From Aquabacterium sp. (lineage in GTDB: Bacteria; Pseudomonadota; Gammaproteobacteria; Burkholderiales; Burkholderiaceae_C), in the NCBI GenBank assembly GCA_030654395.1, contig JAURXM010000074.1, forward strand, positions 1 to 41,854: DNA of 41,854 nucleotides, read 5' to 3'. Each line of letters starts with the position of its first letter. Position 1 is the first letter of the stretch. Made by a program: the position numbers and the translations under genes. Positions 38,343-41,854 of this stretch are shown here, piece after piece. The notes below the pieces were generated by a model, which saw only the letters and a program-made list of their open reading frames with translations, made no database searches and was not told the DNA's origin.

Positions 38343-38915
38343 ATGGCACTTCGATTGATCACAGCGCCCACCGCACTCGCGGTGAGCGTGGCCGACGCGA
38401 AAGCGCACCTGCGGGTGGATGGCACCGATGACGACACCCTCATCAGCGCCATGATCACCGCCGCCGCCGAGCTGGCCGAGCAGGCTACCGGCCGCGCCCT
38501 CATGCCGCAGACCTGGGAGCTCACGCTCGATGCCTTCCCCGCCGCCCTGCAGCTCACCCGCCTGCCCGCCGCCAGCGTGGCCAGCATCACCTATGCCGAC
38601 AGCACCGGCACCATCCAGACCCTGCCCAGCAACCTCTACGCCCTGGACAATGCCGACGACTTCGGCTTTGCCTCCATCGTGCCCGCCTACGCCAGCAGCT
38701 GGCCCGCCACGCGCGACCAGATCAACGCGGTGGCGGTGCGCTACGTGGCCGGCTATGCCGACGCATCCCATGTGCCCGAAAGCATCAAGAGCTGGATCAA
38801 ACTGATGGTCGGCGCTATGTATGAAAACCGCGCGGCGGAAGAGGTTGGCAATGTGAGTCATCCTCTCGGCTTTGCCGACCGCCTGCTCGACCGCTACAAG
38901 GTCTGGAGCCTGTAG
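38343..38915 (+). CDS. Head-tail connector (HK97 gp6-like / phiE125 gp8 family)
   Basis: A 190-aa connector that binds below the portal. Blocks: ALRLITAPTALAVSVADAKA, HLRVDGTDDDTLISAMITAA, ELAEQATGRALMPQTWELTL, and the C-terminal IKSWIKLMVGAMYENRAAEE are typical of the gp6-like/phiE125 gp8 family (PF05135). It is followed 2 bp later by the head-closure gene, the same order as in HK97-type phages. Confidence 0.9.
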   Translation: MALRLITAPTALAVSVADAKAHLRVDGTDDDTLISAMITAAAELAEQATGRALMPQTWELTLDAFPAALQLTRLPAASVASITYADSTGTIQTLPSNLYALDNADDFGFASIVPAYASSWPATRDQINAVAVRYVAGYADASHVPESIKSWIKLMVGAMYENRAAEEVGNVSHPLGFADRLLDRYKVWSL

Positions 38916-38917
38916 CC

Positions 38918-39271
38918 ATGGCGACAAACCTGCCCGGCGCCGGCGAGTTCAACCGCCGCGTCCACCTGTGCCTGTGGAGCGAAATGCCCAACGCCGCCTT
39001 TGGCCTGGACCAGACCTATGACCCCGGCATCAACCGCTGGGCCAAGGTGGAGCCGGTCTACAGCCTGACCATCCGCGCCGGCATGAACACCGGCGAGACA
39101 CCCACCCACCTGTTCTGGTTGCGCTACGGCACCGGCACCAAACCTGCCGACATTACCGCCAGCCATGTGATCGAACACGACGGCCGCCGCTACCGCGTGA
39201 TGGACTCGATCGATGTGGATGACCGGCGCATCTTCACCCGCATCAGCGCCAAGGATCTGGGAGCCATCTGA
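38918..39271 (+). CDS. Head-tail adaptor/closure protein (SPP1 gp16-like)
   Basis: A 117-aa protein of the phage head-tail joining family (PF05521). Segments GEFNRRVHLCLWSEMPNAAF, WAKVEPVYSLTIRAGMNTGE and VIEHDGRRYRVMDSIDVDDR match. It shares its last base with the next start (TGATG overlap). Expected to seal the head after packaging. Confidence 0.88.
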   Translation: MATNLPGAGEFNRRVHLCLWSEMPNAAFGLDQTYDPGINRWAKVEPVYSLTIRAGMNTGETPTHLFWLRYGTGTKPADITASHVIEHDGRRYRVMDSIDVDDRRIFTRISAKDLGAI

Positions 39272-39711
39272 TGGACAGGGAAAGCAGCAGCGGCTCCGTG
39301 GGCGGCTTTGACCTGTCGGTCGGCCTCGAATTCCACAAGATCATCGACTACGACCGCAGGGCCATGCGCGCGGCATTGGTCAAGGGCGCAGCCGAGGTGC
39401 GCAAGGAAGCGCGCCGTATTGTGTCGCGCCGGGCCGTCTCTTTGGCGGGCGATTTCCCGGGCCTTCAGACCGGCACCCTCAAGAAGGCGATCGGCACAGT
39501 CAGCAAAGGCAGAAAAGGCGGCTGGATCAAGATCGGTGTGCGCAGATCCGACGCGATGAGATATTTCTACCCCGCCTACTTGTTTTATGGCAGCCCGAAG
39601 ACGGGCCTGGCCAAGCGGGGCAACTTCATGACTACGGCCCTGGCCAACAAGCGCGACACCGTGCGCGGCCAGATCCGCAGCGCCCTGCAAAACTCACTGG
39701 TCCCCCGCTAA
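39271..39711 (+). CDS. HK97 gp10-like tail-connector protein
   Basis: A 146-aa protein of the HK97 gp10 type (PF04883): DRRAMRAALVKGAAEVRKEA, RRIVSRRAVSLAGDFPGLQT, GTLKKAIG, and the C-terminal PAYLFYGSPKTGLAKRGNFM. The family is part of the neck/head completion region in siphoviruses. Here it is followed by the terminator protein of a Mu-type contractile tail, so this gene lies at the recombination joint of the two modules. Confidence 0.85.
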   Translation: MDRESSSGSVGGFDLSVGLEFHKIIDYDRRAMRAALVKGAAEVRKEARRIVSRRAVSLAGDFPGLQTGTLKKAIGTVSKGRKGGWIKIGVRRSDAMRYFYPAYLFYGSPKTGLAKRGNFMTTALANKRDTVRGQIRSALQNSLVPR

Positions 39712-39726
39712 AAAGCATCAATTCAC

Positions 39727-40314
39727 ATGCAACTCGAACTCATCATTGCCGCCCTGCGCACCCGCTGCCCCAGCTTTGCCACCCGCGTGGCCGGCGCCGC
39801 CCAGTTCAAGCTGCTGCCCGAGACTGCCTCATTGCAGGTGCCCTGCGCCTTCGTCATCCCGCTCGATGACAGCCCTGAGCGGGCCCAATCCATGAACAGC
39901 GTGCGCCAGACGCTGACCGACAGTTTCTCGGTGGTCGTGGCCGTCAGCAACGTGGCTGATGAAAAAGGGCAGGGCAGCGCCCACAGCATGGACGCCCTGC
40001 GCGCTGAGCTGTGGGCCGCCTTGCTGGGCTGGCAGCCCGCCGCCCGTTATGACGGCATCACCTACGAGGGCGGCTCGCTGCTCAGCCTGGACCGGGCCCG
40101 CATGTGGTACCAGTTCGAGTTTGGCGCAGTCATGGAGATTGAACCCGGCGACGGCTGGCAGGCGCAAGAGCTCGCCGCGCTGCCGCACTTTGACGGCGGC
40201 ACCATCCGGGTGGACGCCATTGACCCTTCAGACCCCAATCTTGTGCAGACGCCTGCACCGGACGGTCGCATCGAATTGGGGGCTGTGTTCCCCAAGACCG
40301 GCAACCTGGCGTAA
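39727..40314 (+). CDS. Tail terminator / tail completion protein
   Basis: A 195-aa protein of the phage tail terminator type (Mu gp37/DUF-like): LIIAALRTRCPSFATRVAGA, LQVPCAFVIPLDDSPERAQS, QTLTDSFSVVVAVSNVADEK. It would cap the tail at the head-proximal end. It directly precedes a terminator and the sheath operon, as in Mu-like tail modules. Confidence 0.8.
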   Translation: MQLELIIAALRTRCPSFATRVAGAAQFKLLPETASLQVPCAFVIPLDDSPERAQSMNSVRQTLTDSFSVVVAVSNVADEKGQGSAHSMDALRAELWAALLGWQPAARYDGITYEGGSLLSLDRARMWYQFEFGAVMEIEPGDGWQAQELAALPHFDGGTIRVDAIDPSDPNLVQTPAPDGRIELGAVFPKTGNLA

Positions 40315-40349
40315 CTCTCAGACCACGCCGGTACCGCCCCAGCCCCCGC

Positions 40350-40374
40350 AGCCCGCTTTTGAGTGGGCTTTTTC
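40350..40374 (+). terminator. Intrinsic terminator before the tail operon
   Basis: AGCCCGC (40350-40356), loop TTTTGA, GTGGGCT (40363-40369) with one wobble, then TTTTT and ATTT. It follows the tail terminator gene by 36 bp and precedes the sheath operon, so tail genes may have their own promoter or depend on antitermination. Confidence 0.75.
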
Positions 40375-40395
40375 ATTTCACCAGGAGTATTTCTC

Positions 40396-40569
40396 ATGTA
40401 CCTCAAACCCGCTGCCGGCCTTGCCGTGCCAGACCCCGCGCGCGGCGACGTGCTGCCCCCCGAGGGGCGCGACGTCGAAGCCACCCAGTACTGGCAGCGC
40501 CGCCTCAACGACGGCGACGTGAGCCAGTCCTCTGCCGAATCCACCCAAGCCAAGAAAAAGGAGTCCTAA
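40396..40569 (+). CDS. DUF2635 protein (Mu gp38-like)
   Basis: A 57-aa protein matching DUF2635 (PF10948): MYLKPAAGLAVPDPARGDVL, then EGRDVEATQYWQRRLNDGDV. Mu gp38 is a small tail protein of unknown function before the sheath gene, as here. CCAGGAG precedes ATG 40396; the longer frame from 40363 runs through the terminator and is rejected. Confidence 0.88.
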   Translation: MYLKPAAGLAVPDPARGDVLPPEGRDVEATQYWQRRLNDGDVSQSSAESTQAKKKES

Positions 40570-40572
40570 GCC

Positions 40573-41854
40573 ATGCCAGTCTCTTTCAACAACATCCCCG
40601 CCAATGTGCGGGTGCCGCTGTTCTATGCGGAAATGGACAACACCCAGGCCGGCTACTTCTCCCAGAACAAGCGCGCCTTGCTGGTCGGCCAAAAGCTGGT
40701 TGCCGGCTCCCTGGCCGTCAACACGCCCACCCTGGTCAGCACCACCGACCAGGCCAAGGCGCTGTTTGGCACCGGCTCCATGCTGGCCCGCATGCACGCC
40801 GCCTACCGGGCGCAAGATGCCTTTGGTGAAGTCTGGTGCATTGCCGTGGCTGACGCCGGTGCCGGTGTAGCCGCCACAGGCACCATCACCGTCGCCGGCC
40901 CGGCCAGCGCGGCGGGCACCATCAACCTCTACATTGCCGGGCAAAAAGTGTCCGTCGCCGTCGGGGCCGCCGACGCCGCCACCGCTATCGCCACCGCCAT
41001 TGCAGCGGCCATCACTGCCGCGGTGGATCTGCCCGTCACCGCATCCGCCGCCGCCGCCGTGGTCACGCTCACCTGCCGCTGGAAAGGCCCCACCGGCAAC
41101 GACATCATGGTGAGCGACAGCTTTCGCGGCTACAGCGGCGGCGAGAGCCTGCCTAGTGGCGTGGCGCTCACCTATGTGGCCATGGCCTCGGGTGCCACCA
41201 ACCCGGTGCTGGCGGGCGCCGTCATCACCGCCATGGGCGATGAGGAATACGACTACGTCATCCACCCCTACAACGACAGCACCAGCCTGGACGCCTTCCA
41301 GACCGAATACAACGACTCCGTGGGCCGCTGGTCCTGGAGCCGCCAGGTCTACGGCCATGTCTACAGTGCCCTGCGCGGCACCCTCAGCGCGCTCACCACG
41401 GCAGGCGGCCTGCGCAATGACCCGCACCACAGCCTGGCCGGCATCGATGTGGACTGCCCCACGCCGGTGTGGGAATACGCTGCGGCCTACGGCGGCGCCA
41501 ACGCCCTGTGCCTCAATGCCGACGCGGCCCGCCCCACGCAAACCACCGTGCTCACCGGCGTGCTGGCCCCGCGTGCCGGCAAGCGCTTCCTGCTGGCCGA
41601 GCGCCAGAGCCTGCTGAACTACGGCATTGCCACCAGCTACGTCTCGGGCGGGTTGCTTCGGGTCGAGCGCGCCATCACCACCTACCAGAAAAACAGCTTC
41701 GGTCAGGCCGACCCCAGCTACCTGGACAGCGAGACCCTGCACCAGCTCACCGAGATCACCCGGCGCCTGCGCAACCGCATTTTGCAAAAGTACCCGCGCC
41801 ACAAGTTGGCCAGCGACGGCACCCGCTTCGGGGCCGGCCAGGCCATCGTCACCC
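40573..41854 (+). CDS. Tail sheath protein, N-terminal part (continues at 1-359)
   Basis: The first 427 residues of the 499-aa Mu gpL-like sheath. It begins PVSFNNIPANVRVPLFYAEM and has KRALLVGQKLVAGSLAVNTP and ATNPVLAGAVITAMGDEEYD in the usual order for Mu sheaths; the region at about 100-170 is an Ala/Val-rich inserted beta domain. The reading frame continues across the circle junction into the frame at position 3 with no base gained or lost. Confidence 0.94.
   Translation, partial: MPVSFNNIPANVRVPLFYAEMDNTQAGYFSQNKRALLVGQKLVAGSLAVNTPTLVSTTDQAKALFGTGSMLARMHAAYRAQDAFGEVWCIAVADAGAGVAATGTITVAGPASAAGTINLYIAGQKVSVAVGAADAATAIATAIAAAITAAVDLPVTASAAAAVVTLTCRWKGPTGNDIMVSDSFRGYSGGESLPSGVALTYVAMASGATNPVLAGAVITAMGDEEYDYVIHPYNDSTSLDAFQTEYNDSVGRWSWSRQVYGHVYSALRGTLSALTTAGGLRNDPHHSLAGIDVDCPTPVWEYAAAYGGANALCLNADAARPTQTTVLTGVLAPRAGKRFLLAERQSLLNYGIATSYVSGGLLRVERAITTYQKNSFGQADPSYLDSETLHQLTEITRRLRNRILQKYPRHKLASDGTRFGAGQAIVT
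41714..41854. repeat. Terminal direct repeat, right copy
   Basis: This is identical to bases 1-141. Within the sheath gene. Removing one copy gives a 41,713-bp circle. Confidence 0.95.

Noticed and set aside
40378..41802. 474-aa open frame on the minus strand
   Set aside because: It is antisense to the tail sheath gene, which has clear family motifs; Gly/His-rich composition.
1..41854. Mu-type transposition
   Set aside because: The tail is Mu-like but there are no MuA/MuB-type genes and no Mu ends; a tyrosine integrase and attP are present.
1..41854. CRISPR array or insertion sequence
   Set aside because: No regularly spaced repeat-spacer structure and no transposase with inverted terminal repeats was seen. 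The repeats at 37556-38224 are in-frame protein repeats.

Overview
The window is a complete temperate tailed-phage (Caudoviricetes) genome from a circular assembly. Bases 1-141 reappear as 41714-41854 and the tail sheath gene runs through the junction, so the unique circle is about 41,713 bp. High GC, the gene families present and an attachment site matching the 3' half of a tRNA-Cys(GCA) gene suggest a betaproteobacterial host, probably Burkholderiales/Comamonadaceae. The host is an inference from family resemblance; no search was run.

The phage is mosaic. Its packaging and head genes are HK97/siphovirus-type: HNH, P27-type small terminase, large terminase, HK97 portal, S78-like prohead protease, HK97 capsid and gp6/gp16/gp10-like connectors. 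Its tail is the contractile Mu type: sheath, tube, frameshifted chaperone, tape measure, N, P, gp45-gp48 and fibre. The same combination is known from Shigella phage SfV. No Mu transposase is present; integration uses a tyrosine integrase.

Layout. 1-8062: Mu-like tail and baseplate, interrupted at 2734-2973 by a reverse-strand membrane gene. 8074-9128: tail fibre and fibre-assembly protein. 9125-11175: membrane/holin candidates, GH19 endolysin and nested Rz/Rz1 spanins. 11285-12650: attP, terminator and integrase. 12647-20551: a long leftward operon, tightly ATGA-coupled, running from small hypothetical genes through a large ParB-like protein and a DUF5131 protein to an excisionase that meets integrase tail to tail. 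21333-22484: the immunity region. 22484-28055: rightward early genes (Cro/YdaS-like, CII-like, winged-helix, primase-helicase, Q-like). 28159-28234: a tRNA with a CAU anticodon. 28247-40314: packaging, head, head-fibre-like and connector genes. 40396-41854: the start of the tail module.

The immunity region is laid out like that of lambda. Two nearly identical 36-bp promoter/operator copies (33/36) point away from each other, one leftward (21374-21409) and one rightward (22442-22477). Between them lie the repressor and, in the same transcript, a 166-aa zinc-ribbon membrane protein followed by its own terminator. That is where lambda carries rexA/rexB, so this gene is the best candidate here for an undescribed lysogen-expressed exclusion or defence function. 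Other notable points are a U UUU UUC frameshift site, eleven 20-residue repeats in a head-fibre-like protein, a capsid protein with a hydrophobic N-terminus, and a 369-bp structured gap after the primase-helicase that may hold the replication origin.
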